Shown here one piece after another: positions 6,661 to 14,299 of a stretch of 32,791 nucleotides of DNA; within the stretch, counting starts at the first letter, position 1; each line of letters opens with the position of its first letter. The stretch covers positions 1-32,791 of the forward strand of contig NZ_JAYLLH010000034.1 in NCBI RefSeq assembly GCF_035818635.1, read 5' to 3'. The DNA comes from Mesobacterium_A hydrothermale (GTDB taxonomy: Bacteria > Pseudomonadota > Alphaproteobacteria > Rhodobacterales > Rhodobacteraceae). The translations under genes and the position numbers were made by a program. The notes beneath the pieces are model-generated. The model was not told where the DNA came from. It did not search any database and saw only the letters and a program-made list of their open reading frames with translations.

Positions 6661-8553
6661 TCAGCCCTTGGCAAAGCCCAGGCCCTGAAGCGCGACCTTG
6701 ATCTCGTCCAGGATGGCGGGATCGTCGATCGTTGCGGGCATCTTGAACGCTTCGTTGTCGGCGATCTTGACCATGGTCGCACGCAGGATCTTGCCCGAGC
6801 GGGTCTTGGGCAGGCGGTCGACCACGCAGGCCAACTTGAACGCGGCCACCGGGCCGATCTTGTCGCGGATCAGCTTGACGCATTCCTTGACGATCTCGTC
6901 ATGCGCGCGGTTGCAGCCTGCGTTCAGGCACAGGAACCCCAGCGGTGCCTGACCTTTCAGCGTGTCGGCCACGCCGATCACGGCGCATTCGGCGACGTCG
7001 GGATGGCTGGCCAGAACTTCTTCCATCGCGCCGGTGGACAGGCGGTGGCCGGCGACGTTGATCACGTCATCGGTGCGCGCCATGATCGAAACATAGCCGT
7101 CTTCATCCATCATACCCGCATCGCCGGTCTCGTAGTAGCCGGGGAAGGTGTTGAGGTAGCTTTTCTTGAACCGGTCCTCGGCGTTCCACAGGGTCGGCAG
7201 CGTGCCCGGGGGCAGCGGCAGCTTGATCGCGATGGCGCCCAGCGTGCCCGCCGGAACCGGATGGCCCGCGTCGTCAAGGATCGTCACCTCGTAGCCCGGC
7301 ATCGGCACGGTCGGGCTGCCCAGCTTGACCGGCAGTTCCTCGATCCCCAGCGGGTTGGCGGCAATCGCCCAGCCGGTTTCGGTCTGCCACCAGTGGTCGA
7401 TCACCGGCACGCCCAGTTGATCCTGTGCCCAGACGATGGTGTCGGGGTCGGCGCGCTCGCCGGCCAGGTAAACCTGCTTCAGGCAGCCCAGGTCGTATTT
7501 CTTGACGTACTCGCCCTTGGGGTCCTCGCGCTTGACCGCGCGGAAGGCAGTGGGGGCGGTGAAGAAGCTTTTCACCTTGTGTTCCGAGATCACCCGCCAG
7601 AACGTGCCCGCGTCGGGGGTGCCGACGGGCTTGCCTTCGAAGACGATGGTGGTGTTGCCGTGGATCAGCGGGCCATAGCAGATATAGCTGTGACCGACGA
7701 CCCAGCCCACGTCCGACGCGGCCCAGAACACGTCGCCCGGATCGACGTTGTAAAGGTTCTTCATCGTCCAGTTCAGCGCCACCATGTGGCCCGCGGTGTG
7801 GCGCACCACGCCCTTGGGCTGGCCGGTGGTGCCAGAGGTATAAAGGATATAGGCCGGGTGGTTGCCCTCGACCGGGACGCATTCCGCCGGTTGCACGCCA
7901 TACTGGAAGCCGTGCCAGTTGTAATCGCGACCCTCGATCAGTTGCGCCACTTCCTGTTCGCGCTGATAGATCACGCAGAAGTCGGGCTTGTGGGTGGCAA
8001 GGTCGATGGCGCCGTCCAGCAGCGGCTTGTAGTGCACCACGCGGTTCGGCTCCAGCCCGCAGCTTGCCGCGATGATCGCCTTGGGTATCGCGTCGTCGAT
8101 CCGCACCGCCAGTTCGTTCGCGGCGAACCCGCCGAACACGACCGAATGGATCGCGCCCAGACGCGCGCAGGCCAGCATGGCTTCCAGCGCTTCGGGGATC
8201 ATCGGCATGTAGATGATGACGCGGTCGCCCTTTTCGATGCCCTTGGCGCGCAGCGCACCGGCCAGCGTCGCCACGCGGTTGCGCAGTTCGACATAGGTGA
8301 TCTCGCGCTTGGTGTGGGTGATCGGGCTGTCATAGATGATCGCGGTCTGTTCGCCGCGCCCGTTTTCGACATGGCGGTCGACCGCGTTCCAGCAGGTGTT
8401 GACCATGCCGTCGGCGAACCATTCGTAAAGGTGATTGCCCTTGTCGAAGAGCGCCTTCGACGGGGCCTTGTCCCAGTCGATGGCCTTGGCCGCGTCCATC
8501 CAGAAGGTTTCCGGGTCCGCCTGCCAGCTTGCGTAAACATCCTTGTAGCCCAT
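6661..8553 (-). CDS. prpE: Propionate-CoA ligase (propionyl-CoA synthetase)
   Basis: A 630-residue AMP-forming acyl-CoA synthetase that activates propionate with ATP and CoA. Whole-length features fit PrpE rather than acetyl-CoA synthetase: the FWMDAAKAIDW start, NTCWNAVDRH, and MPMIPEALEAMLACARLGAIHSVVFGGF. The P-loop-like YTSGTTGQPKG sits at 238-248, WWQTETGW in the core, and YETGDAGMMDEDGY and GRTDDVINVAGHRLS at the hinge. The C-terminal catalytic and acetylation-target lysine is in LPKTRSGKILR. The ATG at 8551-8553 has an excellent AGGAGGAGA site. The gene is monocistronic with its own terminator. Its upstream region holds several TTTGCAAA-like motifs, suggesting control by a short-chain acyl-CoA responsive regulator. 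Acetate or acrylate activation is also possible for this family. Confidence 0.93.
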   Translation of the reverse strand: MGYKDVYASWQADPETFWMDAAKAIDWDKAPSKALFDKGNHLYEWFADGMVNTCWNAVDRHVENGRGEQTAIIYDSPITHTKREITYVELRNRVATLAGALRAKGIEKGDRVIIYMPMIPEALEAMLACARLGAIHSVVFGGFAANELAVRIDDAIPKAIIAASCGLEPNRVVHYKPLLDGAIDLATHKPDFCVIYQREQEVAQLIEGRDYNWHGFQYGVQPAECVPVEGNHPAYILYTSGTTGQPKGVVRHTAGHMVALNWTMKNLYNVDPGDVFWAASDVGWVVGHSYICYGPLIHGNTTIVFEGKPVGTPDAGTFWRVISEHKVKSFFTAPTAFRAVKREDPKGEYVKKYDLGCLKQVYLAGERADPDTIVWAQDQLGVPVIDHWWQTETGWAIAANPLGIEELPVKLGSPTVPMPGYEVTILDDAGHPVPAGTLGAIAIKLPLPPGTLPTLWNAEDRFKKSYLNTFPGYYETGDAGMMDEDGYVSIMARTDDVINVAGHRLSTGAMEEVLASHPDVAECAVIGVADTLKGQAPLGFLCLNAGCNRAHDEIVKECVKLIRDKIGPVAAFKLACVVDRLPKTRSGKILRATMVKIADNEAFKMPATIDDPAILDEIKVALQGLGFAKG

Positions 8554-8650
8554 GACCGATCTCCTCCTCGTGTCTGCCCGAGGTGTTACGAGAGGCAGGC
8601 GGTCTGAGGCAAGCCTGTTACCGGAAGCAGCGTCAGATTGGCGCGAAAAT

Positions 8651-8762
8651 TTTGCAGATATTGCGGATTTCTGTCTGCAAACTTTTGCAAAACTTCGAAA
8701 ATATGGATGGTTTTTGCGAAAAATCTGGGAGTTTGCAAATTTCTGACCCCAAAAGCTGCAAA
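8651..8762. promoter_or_regulatory. Cluster of TTTGCAAA-like motifs upstream of prpE
   Basis: An AT-rich stretch contains TTTGCAGA (8651-8658), TCTGCAAA (8674-8681), the 10-bp palindrome TTTTGCAAAA (8683-8692), TTTTTGCGAAAAA (8711-8723), TTTGCAAA (8732-8739) and CTGCAAAG (8756-8763). From memory, ScfR-family regulators of acyl-CoA metabolism (PccR in Rhodobacter sphaeroides, RamB in Corynebacterium) bind TTTGCAAA repeats. The cluster lies 98-210 bases upstream of the prpE start, so prpE is the likely target. The divergent exporter gene at 8838 is the alternative. Confidence 0.65.
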
Positions 8763-8837
8763 GCTGTCCGTCCGGATGCGGCTGGCATCGTCACCGGGAT
8801 TGGGCTAGGCGCCTCGCAGTTCTTACGGAGGCAAGAC

Positions 8838-9431
8838 ATGCAAGCGGCACTGGCCGGGTTCGGGCTCGGGTTCTCGCTGATCCTGGCGATTGGCGCCCAG
8901 AACGCTTTTGTCCTGCGCCAAGGGCTGCGACGCGAACATGTCTTTGCCATCGTGCTGACCTGCGCGCTGTCCGACGCGCTCCTGATCGCCGCAGGGGTTG
9001 CCGGGTTTGGTGCGCTGGCCACGGCGGTGCCGCTGTTCGAGCCGGTGATGCGTTGGGGCGGGGCTGCCTTCCTGGCCTGGTACGGTGCGCGCAGTTTCGT
9101 GGCCGCCTGGCGCGGGCAGGACAGTCTGAAGGCGGGCAAGGATGAGCGTACCAGCCTGCGCGCGGCGTTGCTGACGGTGCTGGCCTTCACCTGGCTCAAC
9201 CCGCATGTCTACCTGGATACGGTCGTGCTGATCGGGTCGATTTCGGCGCAGTATGACAACCGGGTGATGTTTGGGCTGGGCGCGGGGCTGGCGTCTTTCG
9301 TGTTCTTCTTCTCGCTGGGTTACGGCGCGCGGCTGCTGGGCCCGGTCTTTGCCCGGCCCCGCGCCTGGCAGGTGCTGGACGCGGGCATCGGCTGCGTGAT
9401 GTGGATCATTGCCTGGTCGCTGATCGCCTGA
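8838..9431 (+). CDS. LysE/ArgO-family amino-acid exporter
   Basis: A 197-residue inner-membrane protein of the LysE superfamily. The diagnostic start FGLGFSLILAIGAQNAFVLRQGLRREHVF (about 8-36) matches LysE/ArgO, which export lysine or arginine. About six hydrophobic segments are visible, including one around SDALLIAAGVAGFG and a last one at the C-terminus (GCVMWIIAWSLIA). The TWLNPHVYLDTVVLIGS segment (about 118-134) is also conserved in the family. The ATG at 8838 has ACGGAGG at good spacing; the longer upstream reading frame covers the motif-rich promoter region and is not coding. Substrate preference cannot be read from sequence. Repeat element B follows its stop by 24 bases. Confidence 0.92.
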   Translation: MQAALAGFGLGFSLILAIGAQNAFVLRQGLRREHVFAIVLTCALSDALLIAAGVAGFGALATAVPLFEPVMRWGGAAFLAWYGARSFVAAWRGQDSLKAGKDERTSLRAALLTVLAFTWLNPHVYLDTVVLIGSISAQYDNRVMFGLGAGLASFVFFFSLGYGARLLGPVFARPRAWQVLDAGIGCVMWIIAWSLIA

Positions 9432-9455
9432 GCCGGACCGGTCGGGGAAGGGGGC

Positions 9456-9522
9456 AGGGGGCGCTGCCCCCTCTGTCGCCTGCGGCGCCATTCACCCCCG
9501 GGATATTTCCGGCCAGAAGAAG
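9456..9522 (+). repeat. Gene-3'-end repeat element, copy B
   Basis: AGGGGGC/GCCCCCT with a GCT loop (9456-9472) and CGCC/GGCG with a TGC loop (9477-9487) are followed by CCCCCGGGATATTT (9495-9508) and GGCCAGAAGAAG (9511-9522). Order, spacing and core motif match copies A and C. It follows the LysE-type gene and precedes the EamA gene. Confidence 0.8.
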
Positions 9523-9571
9523 CCGCTGGCGGGGGTTGCAATCCCCGGCCAAGGCGCGTTTGAGTGACGCC

Positions 9572-10471
9572 ATGGAACCGCGCGTGCAACGCCCCCTGCG
9601 GGGCATCTTCTGGATGGCCGTCACCGGGCTGTGCTTCGTCATGGTCACGGCGCTGGTGAAACTGTTGCACGGGCGGGTTCCGGCGGCCGAAGCGGCGTTC
9701 CTGCGGTATCTTCTGGGCCTGGTGTTCCTGATCCCGATGTGGCGCGACCTGCGGTCGGCGAACCTGAGCGGGCGGCAGATCAAGCTGTTCGGCATTCGGG
9801 GGTTCGTGCATTCGCTGGGCGTGATTCTGTGGTTCTTTGCCATGACGCGCATCCCGATTGCCGAGGTGACGGCGATGAACTACCTCAACCCGGTCTACGT
9901 GACCGTGCTGGCGGTGTTCTTCCTTGGGGAAAAGCTGGCCGCGCGGCGGATCCTGGCCATCGTGGCGGCGCTGATCGGGGCCTTCGTCATCCTGCGGCCG
10001 GGGTTTCGGGAACTGGACGCGGGGCATTTCGCGATGATGGGGACGGCGATGCTGTTCGCCGTGTCCTACCTGCTGGCCAAGATCTTTGCCGACAGCGTCA
10101 AGCCGGCCGTGGTTGTGGCGATGTTGTCGATCACCGTCACCATCGGGCTTGCGCCTTTTGCCGTCGCGGTCTGGGTCACGCCGGGCTGGTGGGACATCTT
10201 CATCCTGTTCTGCGTTGCCTGTTTCGCCACCGCGGGGCATTTCACCATGACGCTGGCCTTTGCCGAGGCGCCGGTATCCGTGACCCAGCCGGTCACCTTC
10301 CTGCAACTGGTCTGGTCGGTGGCGCTGGGGGCGCTGGTCTTTGGCGAAGGCATCGACATCTGGGTGATCCTGGGCGGCACGGTCATCGTCGCGGCGGTCA
10401 GCTTCATCAGCTGGCGCGAGGCGGTGTTGCGCCGCCGGATCACCCCGCAAATCCATGCGCCGAAGGTCTGA
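9572..10471 (+). CDS. EamA/DMT-family transporter
   Basis: A 299-residue inner-membrane protein of the drug/metabolite transporter superfamily, with two EamA repeats of five helices each. The first ends with the typical MNYLNPVYVTVLAVFFLGEKLAARRILAI segment (about 105-133). The second ends with the equivalent QPVTFLQLVWSVALGALVFGEGIDIWVILGG (about 233-263). Conserved glutamates in both repeats match the family. Relatives include S-adenosylmethionine, riboflavin and amino-acid transporters, so the substrate is open. The ATG at 9572 begins the family-like sequence. The reading frame extends upstream through element B without credible homology. The Shine-Dalgarno sequence is poor (GAG at about -10). 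Confidence 0.92.
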   Translation: MEPRVQRPLRGIFWMAVTGLCFVMVTALVKLLHGRVPAAEAAFLRYLLGLVFLIPMWRDLRSANLSGRQIKLFGIRGFVHSLGVILWFFAMTRIPIAEVTAMNYLNPVYVTVLAVFFLGEKLAARRILAIVAALIGAFVILRPGFRELDAGHFAMMGTAMLFAVSYLLAKIFADSVKPAVVVAMLSITVTIGLAPFAVAVWVTPGWWDIFILFCVACFATAGHFTMTLAFAEAPVSVTQPVTFLQLVWSVALGALVFGEGIDIWVILGGTVIVAAVSFISWREAVLRRRITPQIHAPKV

Positions 10472-10575
10472 AAAAAGGTTGTTTCCGCTGGCGCAATAAT
10501 ACCCGGAACTGTCCCAATTCGTGCCACAATCCGGCGACAGGCTGATCCTCAGGAAACGACCTGATGGAGAGTGCA

Positions 10576-10773
10576 ATGTTTGCCGAGAATAAACTGACCG
10601 ATGACATGAACGAAGTTTTCGACTTCCTGAAGCGCGAGCGCGAAAAGGTTCTGTCCGAGGCTGAATGGAAGTTTCGCATGCGGGGATACGGCTATCGCAT
10701 CAAGCGCGTCGAGGACGGGCTGGAAGTGTCGAAATTGCCGCAGATGAATGTTCTGGGTGTGCTGCACGCCTGA
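10576..10773 (+). CDS. Small conserved-looking acidic/basic protein, function unknown
   Basis: A 65-residue soluble protein, MFAENKLTDDMNEVFDFLKREREKV at its start, with a predicted charged helix at about 8-35 and a basic segment RMRGYGYRIKR. No known domain is recognised. The ATG at 10576 is chosen because GGAG at 10566-10569 gives normal spacing; an ATG at 10564 would add four residues and overlap that site. It lies alone, 104 bases after the EamA gene, and convergent with pgm across a shared hairpin. The clear Shine-Dalgarno site and composition in keeping with its neighbours support it being a real gene. Confidence 0.7.
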   Translation: MFAENKLTDDMNEVFDFLKREREKVLSEAEWKFRMRGYGYRIKRVEDGLEVSKLPQMNVLGVLHA

Positions 10774-10802
10774 TTGGCACCGCGACACCTTTGAAAAGAC
10801 GA

Positions 10803-10829
10803 ACGCCCCGGGTTTGTTCCCCGGGGCGT
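10803..10829. terminator. Hairpin between the small gene and pgm
   Basis: ACGCCCCGGG (10803-10812) and CCCGGGGCGT (10820-10829) form a perfect 10-bp stem with a 7-nt loop between convergent genes. The minus-strand side is followed by TTCGTCTTTT, which makes it best suited to end the glycogen operon after pgm. The plus-strand side has no T-run. Confidence 0.75.
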
Positions 10830-10859
10830 GTCTGTATTCAGCGGGCCGGTATCCCGCGA

Positions 10860-12491
10860 TCAGGTGATCACGTCCGGTGCGTCCCGTCCGGTGCGCGAGG
10901 TGATCCCGGCAATCGCATCTGCGGCGGCGATCACGTCTGCCAGCGCGTCTTGCGGATCCTTGTCCATCTGCGCGGAGTCGGTTTCCAGCCGTTCCAGATA
11001 GACGCGCAGCGTTGCGCCTTCGGTCCCGGTGCCGGACAGGCGCAGGACGACCCGTCCGCCACCCTCGAACATCATCCGCAAGCCCTGGCCTTCACTGCGC
11101 GACCCGTCAACCGGATCGTCATAGGCAAATTCATCGGCCCCGGTTACCGTCAGTCCGGCCACGCTGCTGCCGGGCAGGGTGGCCAGTTGCCCGCGCACCG
11201 CGTCCATCAGGCCGTTGGCGGCGGCGCTGTCCACGGCCTCGTAGTCGTGGCGGGAATAGTAGTTGCGTCCGAATCTTGCCCAGTGATCGGTCATGATGTC
11301 GGCCACCGACTGACCGCGCTTCGCCAGCACGTTCAGCCAGAACAGCACCGCCCAGAGCCCGTCTTTTTCGCGCACGTGGTCTGATCCGGTCCCCGCGCTT
11401 TCCTCGCCGCACAGGGTCGCGCGGCCCGCGTCCAGCAGGTTGCCGAAGAACTTCCAGCCAGTGGGGGTTTCGTAGCAGGCAATGCCAAGGCTGTCGGCCA
11501 CCCGGTCCACCGCGCCCGAGGTCGGCATCGACCGGGCCACACCCCTCAGGCCGCCGGCATAGGCCGGGACCAGCGTTGCGTTTGCCGCCAGCACGGCAAG
11601 GCTGTCGGAGGGGGTCACATAGGCCCCCTTGCCCACGATCATGTTGCGGTCGCCATCACCATCCGAGGCCGCGCCGAAATCGGGGGCATTGTCGCCATAC
11701 ATTTCTTCCATCAACGGCTTGGCCCAGATCGGGTTCGGGTCGGGATGGCCGCCGCCGAAATCCGGGCTGGGCGCGGCGTTGATCACCGATCCCGCAGGCG
11801 CGCCCAGTGTGCCTTCGAGGATCGCCCTGGCGTAGGGACCGGTAACCGCGTGCATCGCGTCGAACCGCATTCGAAAGCCACCGGCAAACAGCGCGCGGAT
11901 CGCGTCGAAATCAAAGATCTCGGCCATCAGGTCCTGGTAGTCGGCGACGGGATCGACCACCTCGATTTCCATCGCGCCCAGCGATGTGGTCCCGGGCGTG
12001 GACAGGTCTACGTCCTGTGCGTCCAGCATCTTGTAGGCGGTCAGCGTCTTTGTTTCGGCAAAGATCTTCTCGGTCATGCCTTCCGGGGCGGGGCCGCCGT
12101 TCGCGGCGTTGAACTTCACGCCGAAATCCTCGTTCGGGCCGCCGGGGTTGTGGCTTGCCGACATGATGATGCCGCCATCGGTGCCGCGCTTGCGGATCAG
12201 GTGCGACGCGGCGGGGGTCGACAGGATCGCGTTCTGGCCAACGATCACCTTCTTGGCGCCGTTCGCGGCTGCCATGCGCAGGATCACCTGCGCCGCGCGA
12301 TCGTTGAAGTAGCGCCCGTCGCCCCCCAGAACATAGGTCTTGCCATCGGCACCCCCGGTGCCGTTGAAGATGCTCTGCACGAAATTCTCAAGGTAGTGCG
12401 GCCCCATGAAGACCGGGGTCTTCTTGCGCAGGCCGGACGTGCCGGGTTTCTGCCCTTCGATCGGTGCGGTTGCGACGGTGTGAATGCTCAT
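10860..12491 (-). CDS. pgm: Phosphoglucomutase (alpha-D-glucose-1,6-bisphosphate type)
   Basis: A 543-residue enzyme interconverting glucose-6-phosphate and glucose-1-phosphate, linking the glycogen operon to central metabolism. The domains are visible in order: the N-terminal GTSGLRKKT; the phosphoserine loop SASHNPGGPNEDFG; the metal-binding DGDGDRN loop; the sugar-specificity loop CGEESAG; and the phosphate-binding RLSGTGTEGATLRVY near the C-terminus. The length matches E. coli Pgm. It is the last gene of the operon. Its ATG overlaps the malQ stop in a four-base ATGA junction, which suggests translational coupling. A hairpin with T-rich flank ends the transcript 30 bases after its stop. 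Confidence 0.97.
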   Translation of the reverse strand: MSIHTVATAPIEGQKPGTSGLRKKTPVFMGPHYLENFVQSIFNGTGGADGKTYVLGGDGRYFNDRAAQVILRMAAANGAKKVIVGQNAILSTPAASHLIRKRGTDGGIIMSASHNPGGPNEDFGVKFNAANGGPAPEGMTEKIFAETKTLTAYKMLDAQDVDLSTPGTTSLGAMEIEVVDPVADYQDLMAEIFDFDAIRALFAGGFRMRFDAMHAVTGPYARAILEGTLGAPAGSVINAAPSPDFGGGHPDPNPIWAKPLMEEMYGDNAPDFGAASDGDGDRNMIVGKGAYVTPSDSLAVLAANATLVPAYAGGLRGVARSMPTSGAVDRVADSLGIACYETPTGWKFFGNLLDAGRATLCGEESAGTGSDHVREKDGLWAVLFWLNVLAKRGQSVADIMTDHWARFGRNYYSRHDYEAVDSAAANGLMDAVRGQLATLPGSSVAGLTVTGADEFAYDDPVDGSRSEGQGLRMMFEGGGRVVLRLSGTGTEGATLRVYLERLETDSAQMDKDPQDALADVIAAADAIAGITSRTGRDAPDVIT

Positions 12492-14299
12492 TGGCCCCTC
12501 CGGTCTCTGTCTTGGTTGCGCATCACTTGCGCGGTCCGTATGACACTATCATGGCACGAAATGGATTTTGCGGGGACCGGCAAACGCAACCGCCAGTTGG
12601 GATATTCAGTTGTTGTTCCCGGCAGGTTGGGCTGGTCGTCCATCCCCAGCAGGATTTCCGCCTGAAGTCCCAGCAGTCGGCTGGGTGTCTGCGCCAGGAA
12701 GGTATGCAAGGCATCTTCCGTCGGTTCCGGCAACAGCGCGTCCAGCGCCGCGACTTCTGCCTGGCGGTGCGCCTGTTCGTCCTTGGCCTGATCCGCGTCT
12801 ATGCTGCCCGTGTCCTGCCGCGCGGCGATGTCCAGCCCCTTGCGCCAGCCCCGCCACGTCGGCAGGTCGTGGGTGGAAAAGCTGGCGATGGCCGCAGCGT
12901 CATAGTCCTGCGCAGCGCGAAACACCGGCGGCTGCCAAGAGCGGCGCTCGAACATGGCCACCCGGCAGCCCAAGATCCCCGACGCTTCCAGCGCGGCACG
13001 CAGACCGTCGGGAATGTTGCCAAGGTCTTCGCCCACAACGGTCGCGCCGGCACGCGCGGCTTCGATCCGGACCACAGCCAGCATGGCATCGCGCGGCATC
13101 TGGACATAGGCCCCCGGCGCGCCGTCCGGCACCCAGAACGCCCGTTCGAACCCAAGGATATGGTCGATCCGCAGCACGCCCGCGACGCGCACCTGCCGCC
13201 GCAGCGTTTCGGCCAGCGGCGCATAGGCCCGGGCGCGCAAGGCGCGCGGGTTGAACGGTGCAAGGCACCAGTTCTGACCATCGGCAGAAAACGCATCGGG
13301 GGGTGAGCCGAGCGAGGCGCCAAAGGCAAAGCTTTCGCGGTCTTCCCATGTCTCGGCGCCGTAAGGGTGGGTGCCCACCGCAAGGTCAAGGTAAAGGCCA
13401 TGGGCCATACCGCTGGCCTTTGCCTGCGCCTGTGCCCCTGCCAGCGCGGTTTCCGCGCGCCATTGCAGCCAGGCATGGAACCGCACCTCTGCGGACAACT
13501 CGGTCGCGGCAGCAGCGACAGCGGGGTTGTCGGGATGGTGCAGCGCCTCGGGCCAGGTGTTCCAGAACGGCCCATGTCTCTCGGACAGCGCCTGGTAAAG
13601 CGCAAAGCGGTCCAGCGGGACGCCTTCCGCGGCGACGTAGGCATCGAACGCCAGATCGCCGGTGAAGGCGGCATAGTCCGCACGCAGCGCCGACATCCGG
13701 GCCGGGGTGTCGGTGGCGTACTCAACCAGTGGTCCGGCCGTGCCGCTGCCGCCGGGCAGGTGCAGCACGTTCAGCCGCCGCCGGTGGGACGGCGTGTAGG
13801 GGCTGAAGGCGCCGGGGTCGGATGGAAACCCTGCATGCACCGGGTTGATCCCCAGGAACGCGCAGCCCAGCGAGCCAAGTCCTGTCGCCAGTTCCGCCAG
13901 ATCGCCATAAGTCCCGATCCCGGTCTCCGACAGGCCGTAAAGCGGCGCGATCACCCCCCAGCAGGGGGCGGGCAGCGGCAGGCGAACCGGGGCGGACAGC
14001 AGCGTGTACCGTGCCTTGCCCGCCGTCAGGCTGTGAATGCCCAGGGGCAGCGCGGGCAGGGGGCCGGTGCCATCCTGTTTCTGGCCGTCCTCAAGCACAA
14101 GGGTCCAGCGCCCCTTGACCCGCAGGCCAGGGGGCATGCCCACCTCGCAGATCACATCCTGCGGCAGGTCCACGTCGTCGCCCATCGCCGCCAGCAGCGC
14201 CGCGGCGGTTTCCTCGGACGTGTCGCGGACCACGCCGGTCGTGTCCTTGAACGACATCAGGATCCCCGCCGCCCTGGCGCGGGCCAGAAGGTCAGTCAC
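12488..14299 (-). CDS. malQ: 4-alpha-glucanotransferase (amylomaltase, GH77)
   Basis: A 603-residue enzyme that transfers alpha-1,4-glucan segments between chains, recycling short maltodextrins released during glycogen breakdown. GH77 features are visible: an N-terminal domain of about 110 residues before the WGVIAPLYGL segment; GINPVHAGF; the catalytic-aspartate region GVLRIDHILGFERAFWVPDG; the acid/base glutamate in VVGEDLGNIP; and the conserved aspartate in FSTHDLPTWRGW. The start is GTG at 14297-14299, overlapping the glgX stop by eight bases. Its own stop overlaps the pgm start by four. The last ~25 residues (after LRLPVPAK) look like an unconserved tail extending into the pgm start. Confidence 0.94.
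   Translation of the reverse strand: MTDLLARARAAGILMSFKDTTGVVRDTSEETAAALLAAMGDDVDLPQDVICEVGMPPGLRVKGRWTLVLEDGQKQDGTGPLPALPLGIHSLTAGKARYTLLSAPVRLPLPAPCWGVIAPLYGLSETGIGTYGDLAELATGLGSLGCAFLGINPVHAGFPSDPGAFSPYTPSHRRRLNVLHLPGGSGTAGPLVEYATDTPARMSALRADYAAFTGDLAFDAYVAAEGVPLDRFALYQALSERHGPFWNTWPEALHHPDNPAVAAAATELSAEVRFHAWLQWRAETALAGAQAQAKASGMAHGLYLDLAVGTHPYGAETWEDRESFAFGASLGSPPDAFSADGQNWCLAPFNPRALRARAYAPLAETLRRQVRVAGVLRIDHILGFERAFWVPDGAPGAYVQMPRDAMLAVVRIEAARAGATVVGEDLGNIPDGLRAALEASGILGCRVAMFERRSWQPPVFRAAQDYDAAAIASFSTHDLPTWRGWRKGLDIAARQDTGSIDADQAKDEQAHRQAEVAALDALLPEPTEDALHTFLAQTPSRLLGLQAEILLGMDDQPNLPGTTTEYPNWRLRLPVPAKSISCHDSVIRTAQVMRNQDRDRRGQ

Noticed and set aside
6577..8607. A 676-residue plus-strand reading frame opposite prpE
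   Set aside because: Composition is that of an antisense shadow in GC-rich DNA (Arg/His/Val/Asp-rich, no motifs), and the opposite strand encodes a full prpE with all motifs.
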